From NCBI GenBank assembly GCA_037962975.1, contig CM075673.1:151486667-151550666 (forward strand): a DNA stretch of 64,000 bases, written 5' to 3'. Below are positions 23,644 to 36,129 of this stretch, piece after piece. This stretch comes from Clitoria ternatea. Taxonomy: Eukaryota; Streptophyta; Magnoliopsida; Fabales; Fabaceae. Under the pieces are notes generated by a model, which saw only the letters and a list, made by a program, of their open reading frames with translations, ran no database searches and was not told where the DNA came from. The position numbers and the translations under genes were made by a program. The stretch's first letter is position 1, and each line of letters begins with the position of its first letter.

Positions 23644-26600
23644 ATGTCTATTATATCGCTTCATTCAATACTTTTTGATGGAAAGTTGGTTGGAGCCAAC
23701 TTTGATGATTGGTATTGAACCTTGAGAATTGTTCTCATGCATGAAAAACTTATAGATACAATTGATAAGCCATCGGTACTTGCACCAGAGGATGAAAAAG
23801 ATGTTGAGGCAACCAATACTTATATGAAGTATTTAGAAAACTACATGAGTGCTAAATGTCTCATTTTAGCCTCAATGAGTTCTGAACTCCAAAGGCAACA
23901 TGAAGATATGGATCCACCAAAAATCATAAATCATCTTAAGATGTATGGTGGTCAAAGTAGGACAGCAAGATACCAGTTATCTAAGACTTTATTTAGGTCT
24001 AAGTTATTTGTGAATGCTCAAGTAGGACCCCATGTACTTAACATAATCAATCTCATTAAATGTCTTGAGAAATCAGGATGCAAACTTGGGAATGAGTTAT
24101 CCTAAGATTTGATTCTACAATCATTATCTAATGCATTTCAACAATTAATTGTTAACTTTAATATGAACAAAATGGATTATGACCTAAGGGGTGGTGTGAC
24201 CAAACCTAAATATAAAAGGAACAAAATTGACCAAAGCAATGTTGAATGATTCTTCTGTAAGGAGAAAGGACATTGGAAAAGAAACTGCAAGAAATACCTT
24301 AATTCTTTGAAAGATAAGAAACAAGATAAAATATTAATGAAAAATGTTTTCATGATTTCTTTAACTGTGATTAATTCTTCACTGTGGGTATTAGATACTG
24401 GTAGTAGTTTTAATATTTGCAATACGTTACAGGGACTAGAAGGTTGAAGAAAGGAGATGTCAATCTTCAAGTAGGAAATGAGGCAAATGTTGCAGCCTTA
24501 ACTTTAGGACCAATTTCATTAACAATGCCCACTAGCAAAGTACGTGTTAGATAATTGTTATTATGTTCCAAAATTTGTTTTGAATATTATTTCAATTTCT
24601 ATGTTGGACAAGCAAGGTTTTCGTGTTAATTTTAATAATAATATTTGCTCAATATATCATGGTGATGGTTTGAATGCGAATGGCCATCTTCAACATGGCA
24701 TTTATGTTTTACCAAATGTGAAATATAATGCAGTTATACATGTTTCTAATCTTAAAAGAGTAAAAGATAATCAAGTAAATAAAATGTATCTTTGGCATTA
24801 TAGGCTTAGTCATATTGGTGAGAAAAGAATTAACAAGTTATTCAAGGAAGGTTACCTTGATCACTATGATTATGAATCATATGCAACTTATGAATCTTGT
24901 CTCAAAGGAAAAATGACTAAATCTCCATTTCTTGGCAAAGGAGAAAGGGCCTCAGAATTATTAGGACTAATTCATACTGATGTTTGTGGACCTATAAGAA
25001 TTCAAGCTAAAGAACGGTATTCTTATTTTATCACCTTCACTGATGATATGTCTCAATACGTCTTTTTATATTTAATGAAACATAAATCTGAATCATTTGA
25101 AATGTTCAAAAGATTTCATAGTGAAGTAGAAAAATGAACTAGTAAAAGTATCAAAATGCTAAGATCTGATAGAGGAGGAGAATATCGTAGTGGAAATTTT
25201 CTTGATTATCTAAAAGAGAATGGAATTCTCTCACAGTGGATGCCCCCAGGCACACCATAACACAATGGTGTATCTAAAAGAAGAAATTGAACCTTAGTAA
25301 ATATGGTAAGATCTATGATAAGGTTCACTGGTCTTTCAGTAAACTTGTAGGGATATGCTTTAGAGACAACAAATTATTTATTAAACAAAGTCCCCACAAA
25401 ATCCATTTCTACAACATCATATAAGATATGGAAGGGACGTAAACTAAGCCTTAAGCACATTAATGTTTTGGGTGTATGGCCTACGTAAAGAAGTTACAAA
25501 CAGATAAACTTGAAGCAAGGTCTGATAAGTGTAGGTTCATTGGGTATCCCAAAGAAACCATGGGATATTATTTCTACCATCCTTCTAATCAAAAGGTTTT
25601 TGTTGCAAGAGGAGGAACCTTTTTAGAAAGAGAATTTCTTGCAAAAGATAGTTATGGTAAAGAAATAGAATTAAATGAAATTCAAGAAACCAATGAGACA
25701 CTGAATGTTCAATCACATGAGATGGTAGTTGAACAACCTTTCTTTGATGTTTTAAGTTTACCACAAAGGTTACCATCTTCAATAGTCAAAGTTCAAGAAC
25801 CAGTCATGGTTCAAGAACAGATTATTAAACCAATTCTAGAAGAAATGCAACAACCTCTAAATCCAATTTAAAGGGAACCAATAGAATATCATCCTCTTAG
25901 AAGGTCTACTAGAGTGTGGCATGTACCAGAAAGATTGAATTTAATGGTATAAGATGACATAACAAATGAGGTTGATCATTGTGATGATGACCCTATAAGT
26001 TATGAAGAGGCTATGCAAAGCTTATATCATGATAAATGGCGAGAAGCCATGGAATATGAAATGGAATCAATGAAGATCAACAAAGTATGGACTTTAGTTA
26101 AAGCTTTGAATGATATAAAACCAATTGATTGTAAATGGGTTTACAAGAAAAAGATTGGAGCAGATGGAAAGGTTGACACTTACAAAGTTCACCTTATTGC
26201 CAAGGGATGTCGTCAAAAGAAAGGGATAGATTATGATGAGACTTTTTCTCTTGTGGAAATGCTTAAATCAATTCAGATTCTACTTGCTATAGCAGCATAT
26301 TATGATTATGAAATATGGAAAATGGATGTAAAAATAGATTTTCTTAATGGAGAGTTGAAAGAAGATGTGTATATGATACAACCTGAAGGATTTACATCTG
26401 TGTTGGATCATGCAAGCTACAACGATCTATTTATGGATTAAAACAAGCTTCTAGAAGTTGGAATATTCACTTTAGTAACACAATTAAAAAGTTTGATTTT
26501 GTTAGATGTGAAGAAGAACCTTGTGTTTATAAAAAGTTTAGTGGGAGCATAATTATTTTTTTATGTTATATGTCGATGACATATTACTCATCAGAAATGA

Positions 26601-27519
26601 CATTCCAGCATTACAATCTACAAAGATTTGGCTATCAGAAGAATTCTCTATGAAGGATTTAGGGGAAGCATCTTTTATCTTAGGAATAAAGATCTATAGA
26701 GATAGATCTAAAAGACTGCTTGGACTTTCTCAATCTATGTACATTGATACCATCTTAAAGAGGTATAACATGGAAAATTCCAAGAGAGGTTATTTACCTA
26801 TTGGAACTGGAATCACTCTTAGAAGGAACGATTGTCCTAAGACTCCTGAAGAGAGAAAGCGCATGAGTATAGAGCACCATATGCTAATGCTATAGGTGTT
26901 TGATGTCGCCTATGCAATAGGTGTGACTAGTTGATATCAAGCAAATCCAAGTGAGGAACATTGGAAAGTGGTCAAAACCATTCTTGAGTACTTAAGAAGA
27001 ACTAAAGATCAATTCCTTGTTTATAGGGATTCTGAACTTAAGTTAATAGGTTATACTAATGAAAGTTTTACATCAGATAATGATGATAGTAAATTCATCT
27101 CTAGTTATGTTTTCAAATTTAATGGTGGTGCAATAAGTTGGAAAAGTTCCAAGCAAGCTACAGTGGTTGATTCAATTACTGAAGTAGAATACATAGCAGC
27201 AAGTGAGGTTGTTAAAGAAGCATTTTGGATGAAGAAATTCATATATGAACTTGGTGTGGTTCCTTCAATAGAAGAATCAATTCCACTATTGTGTGACAAC
27301 AATGGAGCTATTGCTCAAGTAAAGGAACCAAGATCACACCAAAAGTCTAAACATATTTTTATGAAGATATCACTTGATTTTGAACGGGGTGATATTCAAC
27401 TTCAAAAGGTGGATGGAAAGGAGAATATGACATACTCGTTTACTAAAGCACTTGGGATAAAAGAGTTTGACAAGCACAAGTGGAAAATGGGAATGAAATA
27501 CATGATAGATTGGCTCTAG
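23644..27519 (+). pseudogene. Element B: Ty1/copia gag-pol polyprotein, decayed
   Basis: Begins at ATG 23644 with the gag start (ILFDGKLVGANFDDWY, stop TGA at 23716). Then come gag (23722-24105), a CCHC knuckle (FFCKEKGHWKRNCKK, about 24250), protease (LWVLDTGSSFNIC, about 24387), pre-integrase (LWHYRLSHIGEKR), integrase (LIHTDVCGPI, RSDRGGEY), reverse transcriptase (26013-26895; MLYVDDILLI at 26563) and copia RNase H (26968-27519; ISWKSSKQATVVDSITEVEY). Stops and shifts occur at 23716, about 24105, 25135, 25258, 25491, 25869, 26439 and 26893. The third integrase catalytic Glu reads Lys (NGVSKRRN, about 25270). No 5' LTR or primer-binding site precedes gag, so the 5' end is lost. Confidence 0.85.
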
Positions 27520-27533
27520 TTCAAGTGGGAGAT

Positions 27534-28910
27534 TGTTGGGAATAATTAATGTATACCTAAGATCCAATCCATCATGTTAGCATAAATAAGATTTTATTTA
27601 TAATCTTATTATCATATTTATTATTTGTTTAATTTAATATGATAATATCCTTAATTAAACTTAGAGACTTGTTATTATATTAGAGAATATAATAATAAGA
27701 AATAAGTCTTTTATAATTTTAATTTAAACTGTTCTTGATCTTATGATTATTAATATAGTACATCATATTTTACATAGATCAATATATATGCAATGATCTT
27801 TATTAGATAAAGATTAACAGATCTCATTTGTTAACTATATATATAAATGATACATATGGGGGTACGATTATTGAATTGACTCAGAGAGAATTCCTAATGG
27901 TTAACATTACCTTTAAAATTGTCAATAGGAAAATCAAGTCTTTACACGGGTACACATTAAGAGTAATGTTGTACTGGACAGACACACCATGAGAACGTTA
28001 CATGGATCGTTACATGAGTGTCATAAACGGTTCTCAATGTGATAATAATATATAGTCCTCCGACCTGAAGTCACTACGATTCCTATATAAGGAGTTTATT
28101 GTTTTAATGCATTGAAATGTTATCTGTAATAAGATGACCATAAAGATTATGATTAGGTAATGGACAAATTATACAGAGGGGTGTGAGTGATGTAGATGAG
28201 ATTTGTCTCTTTTATGTGACAGGAGTGATATCGATGGGCCACTTGATGGAGTGAGACTAACAAAATGCATGGCCATGCTAGGACGAATAAATATTAGATA
28301 TTTATTCTATAAAGTCTACTCTGGTATCAAGTAAAATGAATTGGGTCATACAAGTATAACGACGAACATGCCTTGGGCCCAATTAGATATCGTGACAAAA
28401 GGAATAAATATATAAAATAATTATTACTTATAGGTCATGCCGATGATAAATAATATTCGGACATAATGATGTATTGCTAGATGCCGCTCTTATTTTATAT
28501 TAGTAATAAAATAGTTTATTATTAATATAACCTAATATTTTACCTATAGGGTCACACACATAGAGTAAGCCCACCACAGCTAGATTTTTTTTTTTTGCTT
28601 TCAAATGGGTTATAATTAATTAATTAACATGTTGCATGGTGAATGGTTATGGTCTTAGTTATTTTATTTAAATACAGCCTGCGTGTTGTGCCTCTCTCTA
28701 TTCTATTGTATTTCTTTTCTCAACCCTTCACTCGTATGTAAAGCGAGTTTCTTTATAATCTTGTAATCTTGATCGAGTCAACAAAGTACAGACCTAGAAG
28801 AAACTAGAGTGGTGACTCTAAGCGCTTTAGACTTTGAAAGGAACCAAGGAGTGGTGACTCTAAGAGGATGGTGGGTTCAAGAAGTAGGACTTCATGAAGC
28901 CTTGTTAACA
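27534..28910 (+). mobile_element. 3' LTR of copia element B (right end approximate)
   Basis: A purine tract (aagtgggagat, 27523-27533) just after the pol stop leads to TGTTGGGAATAATT, a typical copia LTR start. The segment contains the 'gggtcacacac' type motif near 28550 seen in many copia LTRs. A possible end is ...CTTGTTAACA at 28910. Without a 5' LTR the right border cannot be confirmed. Confidence 0.55.
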
Positions 28911-29644
28911 TAGTTCCTTTAGGTTTATTTATTTATTTATTCTTCTAGGAAGACCATAATCATCTCACAATTTCGTTTGCATGCTTTGGGGATAATTTTA
29001 TTGCGTGAAGAAAATAATAATTTCTTTTGACCTAAGATTATCATAGTAATTAACAAGTTATTTATTATACTTTGATTTTGAACACCTAATGCCTAAAGGT
29101 ATTAGTTGAATGGTTATTGAGTATAATTAAATACTTGTAGAAATAATGATAAGTCAAAAAGAAATCCATCAATTCTTTGTAATGAATTTAAGTTCTATGA
29201 CAAAATAGAGACTTTGGCCAAGGCAATTGAGAAAATAGTTTCTTAAGTCGTCACATATAATTAACTCATTAGAGTTTGACAAAATACCATACTCTAGAGT
29301 TAATTTAGAGTTTTATAGATGGAGAGAAATATTATATAAATCTTCTAGTGGTTCTTAAAAGTAAAATACATTACTCCATACTATCTGGCCATTAAGGAAT
29401 GTTGCTAGACGCTAACCTTGATTGGTAAAATAATTTGATTAATTTACTACCAGTTTAGTATTGAACCTACGGGGTCACACACTAACGAGTGTTTTGATCT
29501 TTGTTAAAGAAATATATATTTTATTTGATAATTAAATTAAAGAATTTAATTTTATCAAATAAATTATTTTTCTTAAAAAAGTGAAATGTTATTGTATTCT
29601 TTGCTAGCACCAAGAATATAAATAATATATATTGTATACTGATA

Positions 29645-29645
<1 letters not shown>
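28911..29645. repeat. Fragment of a second, related copia LTR
   Basis: The part from about 29390 to 29480 ('tgctagacgctaacc', 'ttgaacctacggggtcacac') parallels 28470-28560 in the B LTR ('tgctagatgccgctc', 'acctatagggtcacacac'). This suggests a diverged LTR of the same broad type. No ORF. Confidence 0.4.

Positions 29646-29647
<2 letters not shown>

Positions 29648-29680
<33 letters not shown>
29648..29680. repeat. (AT)n microsatellite
   Basis: Pure AT dinucleotides of about 33 bp. Confidence 0.9.
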
Positions 29681-29683
<3 letters not shown>

Positions 29684-30281
29684 ACCCTTCAGAGAAATGT
29701 ATATTTCTTTATGAAAGAAAAACATAGTTTTTCAAAGCATTCTGTAACAAGAAGAAAAACAATTTTTCTCTCTGTTGGCATGTTCTATTGGTATAAGGTT
29801 TCACATTTAACAGTGTTACAAACAAAGATCGATCTCGGTGTGGATACAGGTAGAACCTTCATCCATTTGAAGGAAAAGGAATTTTAAAAATCAAAGATAG
29901 TACCACCGAGTCAGTTTTTTTTCTATTGAAATATATACTATGCATATATAATTTAAACACAATAGATCTTGTTTATTTTCGCTATGCATGTTTTATACAT
30001 TTTTGAAACTTCAATGTTTGCCTATAAAATTTTCTTATTCATAACTTGTTCACTTTAGTCTTTCTTGACTTTTAATACTACTTCTTAACACCATTTTTCT
30101 TATATCACTACTAAGACAACATCTTCCATACCCTTAAATTTCTAATTTATTCATATGGTAACTAGCCCTTCTTTTTATTATAAATTATAGAATTACTAAT
30201 TCCCTTTTAAGAAAAGAAATTCTTTCTTTCTTCAAGAAAAATACACTAAAATATCATCTTTAATTTAATTACTTCCTTCAA

Positions 30282-30284
<3 letters not shown>
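29681..30284. other. AT-rich sequence, nothing recognised
   Basis: Contains a 68-codon open frame (29681-29887) with no recognisable motif and no context. I treat it as chance. Confidence 0.4.

Positions 30285-30330
<46 letters not shown>
30285..30330. repeat. (TC)23 microsatellite
   Basis: Forty-six bases of perfect TC dinucleotide. Confidence 0.95.
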
Positions 30331-30335
<5 letters not shown>

Positions 30336-30379
30336 CTACAAGAAAACTTGTGTTTACAGAAAATAAATCATTAAATTAA

Positions 30380-32759
30380 CTATATTCATCTATAAATATT
30401 TTTTTAATCACTAAGAAAATCCCCTTTGATAATTTCTTAAGTTATCGGTGACGTTAGAAAAATTTTAACATGAAACTTAATGATTATCAAGTTAGAATTA
30501 AATACATTTAGCCCACTTATTTCACGACATACTAGTTGATTAATCTCTCCTAAATCTAGTAGGACTTACCGGATAAGCTATACAAATTACTCCAAGTCAC
30601 AAATAAATATATTTATATACAACCATATCGAATATTTTTACCACGCCCACAACGCCTTTTAACGTTTAACAAATTCGCGTAAAAATTTTATTTTAACAAT
30701 TTTCTTTAGTGAGTCGACAATCTTTCTGTGCCTTTTCGAGAGTTATCGGGTCGATTAATTTGTACAAAATATAATAAAAATTCCAGCGATAACAAAAATC
30801 GCGTAACTCCTAATCTAATCGTCAGATCGCAATGAAACTTAAAGTAACAGTTTTTGAATATCTAAGGATTAATATAGCAAAATTAAAATTGAACTAAATC
30901 AAGGCAGAACCCTGTTTACCTCATGATCTTGCTCACGGATAGAGAGAGAAAATGGAGTGACTTGCCCAAAAAATTTTCCAAATGCTAAACACTTCGTTGA
31001 TCGTCGCAGATCGTCCTTACGTTGCTAAAATGTGACATGCAAGAATTTTGGTCACTTCGAGGGGTCATGGACAGCTACCAAACAGCCAAGAAATCACTAA
31101 AGTGAAGGGGGAAATTTTACCATTTTACTTTTCATTTGCCTTCGAATCCTCTGTCGCTTTGATGCCAATTTCTATCGATTGCTCCGCGGAACCTGAGATC
31201 AACCATGCAACCCAAAAAATAGTCATAGGGAGCACAATTTTTGGACCCAAAACAAAGAAAAGAAAGGCTCAAGTTTACATGTATGGCTGTTGGAAATTAA
31301 AGAAAAGCAAGAAACAAGAAATGAAGGGTTAAGTGCAAAGATCCCACCTTTTTGGTTTAAGAGAGTTCCACGGCTAGAAGATGAGACCAAGGAGGATCAA
31401 GTTGTTGGAATGTTTTCTTAGATGATGAGAAAAAGAAAAGAAATAGGCTACATGGGGGAAGGAATCTCACGGCCTAGCTTAGGGAAATGGAAGGGGGTGA
31501 AATTTTTTTTGAAGTGAAGTGGTGGTTTCTTAATGCCTTGGCCGTGAATGAGAGGAGGAAGAATGGTGCTTGGTGAGGTGAAGGTTTTGCATATAACTTA
31601 ATTGGTGGTTGAAGTGGTAAGGTGAAATGAGGCAGAATGATGATGAAATGAGGTGAGTGGATGCATGGCTAGGTATGGTGTCATGTTGGTTTGACTTAGA
31701 CAAGGTTGAATTAAGTGGCCTAAATTTAGAGTGACCAAAATAAATGGATGATAATTTGTAAAGTAGGAATCTGGAAAAATAGTCAACACAAGACTTATAG
31801 ATCTTTATTTTCTCTTTAAAACAAGGTATGGTACAGGAGGGAGATATGCCCAAAATACAAAACCTACTTCATGCTGTAACGAAAATAAACTTATGAAAAA
31901 AATAAATTTTCAAGGGAAAATGGGTAAGGAATTAGCTTTTGTGCCTTTCATGAAGTTTGTAGATCTTCTTGATACAGAGCCATAGAAAAAAGAACGGAGT
32001 CATTCCAATTCTATACGAAGGGGATACATTTTTTTCTAAAAGTGAGGTGGGAACATAACCAGTTTGCAAAGATTGTTAAAACTATACCAATTGGGAAAGA
32101 TTCATCCTTTAAGGACTTCACGAAAAACATAGAGAATTTTCTTACAGAAATTTTGAGACCAGGCTTACGTGAATCTGAGGTCGTGTGAATAAAATATGAA
32201 TTTCTAAAGGAAGCATGCGCAGAAAAAGGATATGAAATAGCGGGCTTTTAGGGAATAAATACTTGGCTCTTGATTTTGAGGGTGACAGAGCGGGAATTTA
32301 AGTTCGGAGAAAGAGATAAAGATTGTAGATCTTTTTATAATAAAGCATTTGGGACCAAAATCGTTCAATTCCAAGTTCATATGTAAAAGTTAGGCCTAAA
32401 ACACCAAAAGTGTCTAAATTAGGATTATAAAAATTAACTATAATTAATCGTTTCTTTAAGAAACGAAGTTAATGAGTTCCGGATTAGGATTGGTTTCTTT
32501 AGGAAGGATTTTAATTTTATCGCAATGGGTTGCTAGGATGGACTGCTTCACTATCAGGCATCCCAAAGTATACCCGTGACCAAGCGTAAGGAACAATTAA
32601 GGTTCAGACCAGGCCAGTTGGGCTTGGTCTGACATCTCCGATTCATTACAAAAAGGCCCAGACAGAATTAATCTGTCTATTGGATTATTAATCTAAGACT
32701 AACAATACCAGGGTCTAATCGTCCACTGGGTCCCATAATCTACATCGGGGGTCGTGACA
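30380..32759 (-). repeat. LTR-like relic, probably of a gypsy element on the minus strand
   Basis: Read on the minus strand the block starts at 32759 with TGTCACGACCCCCGATG, a start common in chromovirus (Tekay/Del-type) LTRs. It continues through unique non-coding sequence with no strong ORF. The inner end is not defined; a candidate is near 31031 (tgtgacatgc), but no target duplication supports it. The small frames here (31048-31332, 31530-31853) have no recognisable motif. Confidence 0.4.
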
Positions 32760-33464
32760 ATATTTATTGTTGTTCTTTAATTTAACTAGAAATTATGTAC
32801 TGATAAATTAGAAAATTGATAAACCAGAAATTTTAAAGGATTAAATAAATAAACATCTACTAAGTAATTACTAATTAATTAATCATTTATAAAATAATTA
32901 ATTATAGGTTGTTTGTTAGTTAAGCAACAAGTATTTAATCACTAGATTACCAATAGTAACTAAACCATTGATCTAATAATTTACTAAATATTCCTAATCA
33001 TTAATATATACATATATATATATACATATATATATATATATGTTGAAATTAAAGCTACCTACTTGTTTCTACTCAAACCATGTAATTATTAAGGAAACAC
33101 TAACGTTAATTTTTAATCGTTAAACAAATTACTGCCTATCTCAAGTTTTAGTTAACACAGGTCCTTATTATCCATACAAAATCACAATTATCAAGAACAA
33201 AGCACTAACGATGATGTTCACAAGATTAACAAAGTTTCAATAATTCTTACACTTACTCTCAATTTATCTCAGTCCTTCCTTAACTACTGATATCTCCTGA
33301 TTTGTCCTCTAATTCTTAACAAGCTTTTTAAACTAAACTTCTTCTCCTAGCCCCTCGATGTGTCATATCTATCACTAGGGAACAGCCAAGGACTCCAAAC
33401 TTCCTACTAGAAATCCAACTGGTTATCCTCAAGAACTCCGAGGGTTTGGTATCCCACCTTCAAA
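32760..33464. other. AT-rich spacer, nothing recognised
   Basis: AT-rich sequence with a short (AT)n run near 33007-33041. No ORF or repeat family recognised. The gag homology of element D starts just after it. Confidence 0.4.
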
Positions 33465-35649
33465 AATCAAGGCTGTTACAAATGGCAACCTATTGTTACC
33501 ACTATAAAAGCTACAAGGATTTGGAAAACATGTCCTTAACAAATATTTTTGGGAAACTCCAAGAGTATAAACAACAATTACAAATGCTTAAGAAATCTGA
33601 GGAAAAGTCTTTAAAGAATAAGAACATAACATTCAAATCCTCCAAGGAGAAAGCACATGTCAAAGAAGAAAGTGATGATAACAGTGAAGCCATTAGCTTG
33701 TTCATTAAGAAGTTTGGCAAATTCATACGCAATAAGAACAATGTAAAGGTAAAATAAGAAGCCAAAAAAGAATGGCAACATCACCTATTTTAAATGTGGC
33801 AAGATAGGGCATTTCAAATTCAATTTCTCTAATTTAGCCAACAAATCCAAGAACAAGAAGAAAGTTAAAAGAAGAGCCTACATAGCCTCAGACGACAACT
33901 CAACAAGCTCTTCAAGCTCATTGGACAATAAGGAGGAAAATCTTTGTCTTATGGCAAATCATCAAGAAAATAAAAATGGGGTAAGTGACTCTAACAAGAT
34001 CACTTATGATAAGCTATTTGATGCTTTTCATGATTTACCAAAAGAGTTTTTCAAAATGTGAAGCAACTTGGAAAAGTCTAATGATATCTTTTCTCTTGAA
34101 AATCAACTTGATTCCATTAAAGGTGTCAACAATGGTTTGGTTAAAAATAATACTCATTTTGAAAAGTCTCTTTCAAAAACCAAAATATAATCCTTTGTAT
34201 CCTCTTATTCCAACTGTAATCATTTAAAAGATGAAATTGAGGATTTGAATAAAACCTTGACCAAGTTCACTAATGGCAAAAAGAACTTGGACATTTTACT
34301 TGGTAACCAAAGATGTGTGTTTGACAAAACGAGTATTAGATACAAATCTGACAAACAACAAATGACTTCAAAAACTTCTTTGTTGATCAACGTAAAACAA
34401 ATTTTGTTCCACAAAACAAATCCAAAATTCCATTAATTAAATGTTATTACTGTGGAATAAAAAGACACAAAACATCTATGTGTAATACTAGAAAAATATA
34501 TACCTTTAAGCAAAGCTTTCAGGATAATGATCCCTCGTCTAACACTCAAGGACCCAAAAAGAAATGGGTACCTAAAAGGGTTAACCAAGAATGCTCTTGT
34601 AGGTGTGCTTCAAGTCAAGCAACTTAAGGTGGTACCTAGACAATGGGTGCTTAAGGCACATGACCAGTGACAAGGATAAATTCGATCAAATCACTCCTCG
34701 TAATAAAGGTCATGTATCCTACGACGACAACACCAAAGGGAGGATCATTGGAGTTGGAAGGGTAGGTAATCCTCAATCAACCTCCATTTCTAACATGCTC
34801 CTAGTTGAAAGACTTGAGCATAATTTCCTAAGCATAAGTCAATTATGTGACAAAGGTAATTATGTTGTTTTTTATTCTAGATGCTACATTATTGAGGATA
34901 AAAATGGCAAAAAGACAAAATTTATTGGGCATAATGTAACGTCCAATGTCAATTTATATTTATTTCTACCTGTTTAATTAATTTCATAATAAATTTTTCA
35001 CATTTAATTAATTAATTATACCTTAATTCAAAATAATGTTTATTTTTACTAAACAGGTTCAAGACTACCTCAGTTTGGAAGAAATAAAAACCTGAAATAG
35101 GGGTACGCATCAGCCTCACGCGTGGCGTGGGCATGACAGTAACAGCACCTGATGCTGTTACACATTTTAAACCATTTAACCAACTTCTAACCTACCCAAT
35201 TGGCCCGTTTTAGATCTGATTGCTACGAAGCTTCATGGGTCATATGTTTTCCCTATTCCGGAACTATTGCCGCCGTCCGTTTGCCAAAATTCTAACATAT
35301 GCGCAAGTTATACGCAAAATACAGATTAACTCAATTAAGTGCAAAACTCTTGCACTAAACCTCCTAAATGGATCCCAATTGTGCCAAAGCTAATGCACAC
35401 ACATTCTAAATATCCTAGAGGACCTATCGGTACCTTTCGGGGTCCCGAAACCCGCCGGATCCCAAAATCACCTATTCAATTCCTTAATTTCATATTTATT
35501 CACTATATGCATAACCTTTAAATCAATCAAATCCTCAATCAAGCATCCATCTACCATTCCACACATCACACACAGCATTCATGTGTATCACAGTTCCTGC
35601 CCATATCATTCATCATTCATACATCAGTGGCTCCATGCCATAATTTCAC

Positions 35650-35678
35650 ATCATCATCATCATCATCATCATCAATTC
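35650..35678. repeat. (TCA)n microsatellite
   Basis: About nine TCA/ATC triplets inside the solo LTR. Confidence 0.85.
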
Positions 35679-35793
35679 ATCACATCATATCAAACGCAAT
35701 CATAACAAAGTTATCACATATAATTTATTATCTATCACACACCATAGCAATCTATTGCTTATTACACATTTAAACACATACATTTAAACATTA

Positions 35794-35816
35794 CATTCAT
35801 TCATTCATTCATTCAT
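35794..35816. repeat. (ATTC)n microsatellite
   Basis: Five to six copies of ATTC inside the solo LTR. Confidence 0.8.
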
Positions 35817-36080
35817 CCTTGGCATCAGTCTTCCACTTGGCGCACCTTCGCGGCATTAGCATCATCCCTGTCATTGGTCACTAAAATGAAACAACAGTAA
35901 GGGTGAGTGTTTGGAATATCATAATTAATATAGAACGAAATAATAGACCTAACAATACCTACAATTTACATCATGAAATGATTTCCTCCAATTCCCTGCA
36001 CTCATTCATATAAGTGTGCATATATGTATATATATACTCATATACCAGCCATCTCTTTTCCTAATTTCCCGTTTTACACT

Positions 36081-36129
<49 letters not shown>
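36081..36129. repeat. Compound (CA)n(TA)n microsatellite
   Basis: About ten CA units run directly into about fourteen TA units. Confidence 0.9.

Noticed and set aside
29681..29887. 68-codon ORF
   Set aside because: No motif, start or splice context; likely chance in AT-rich repeat DNA.
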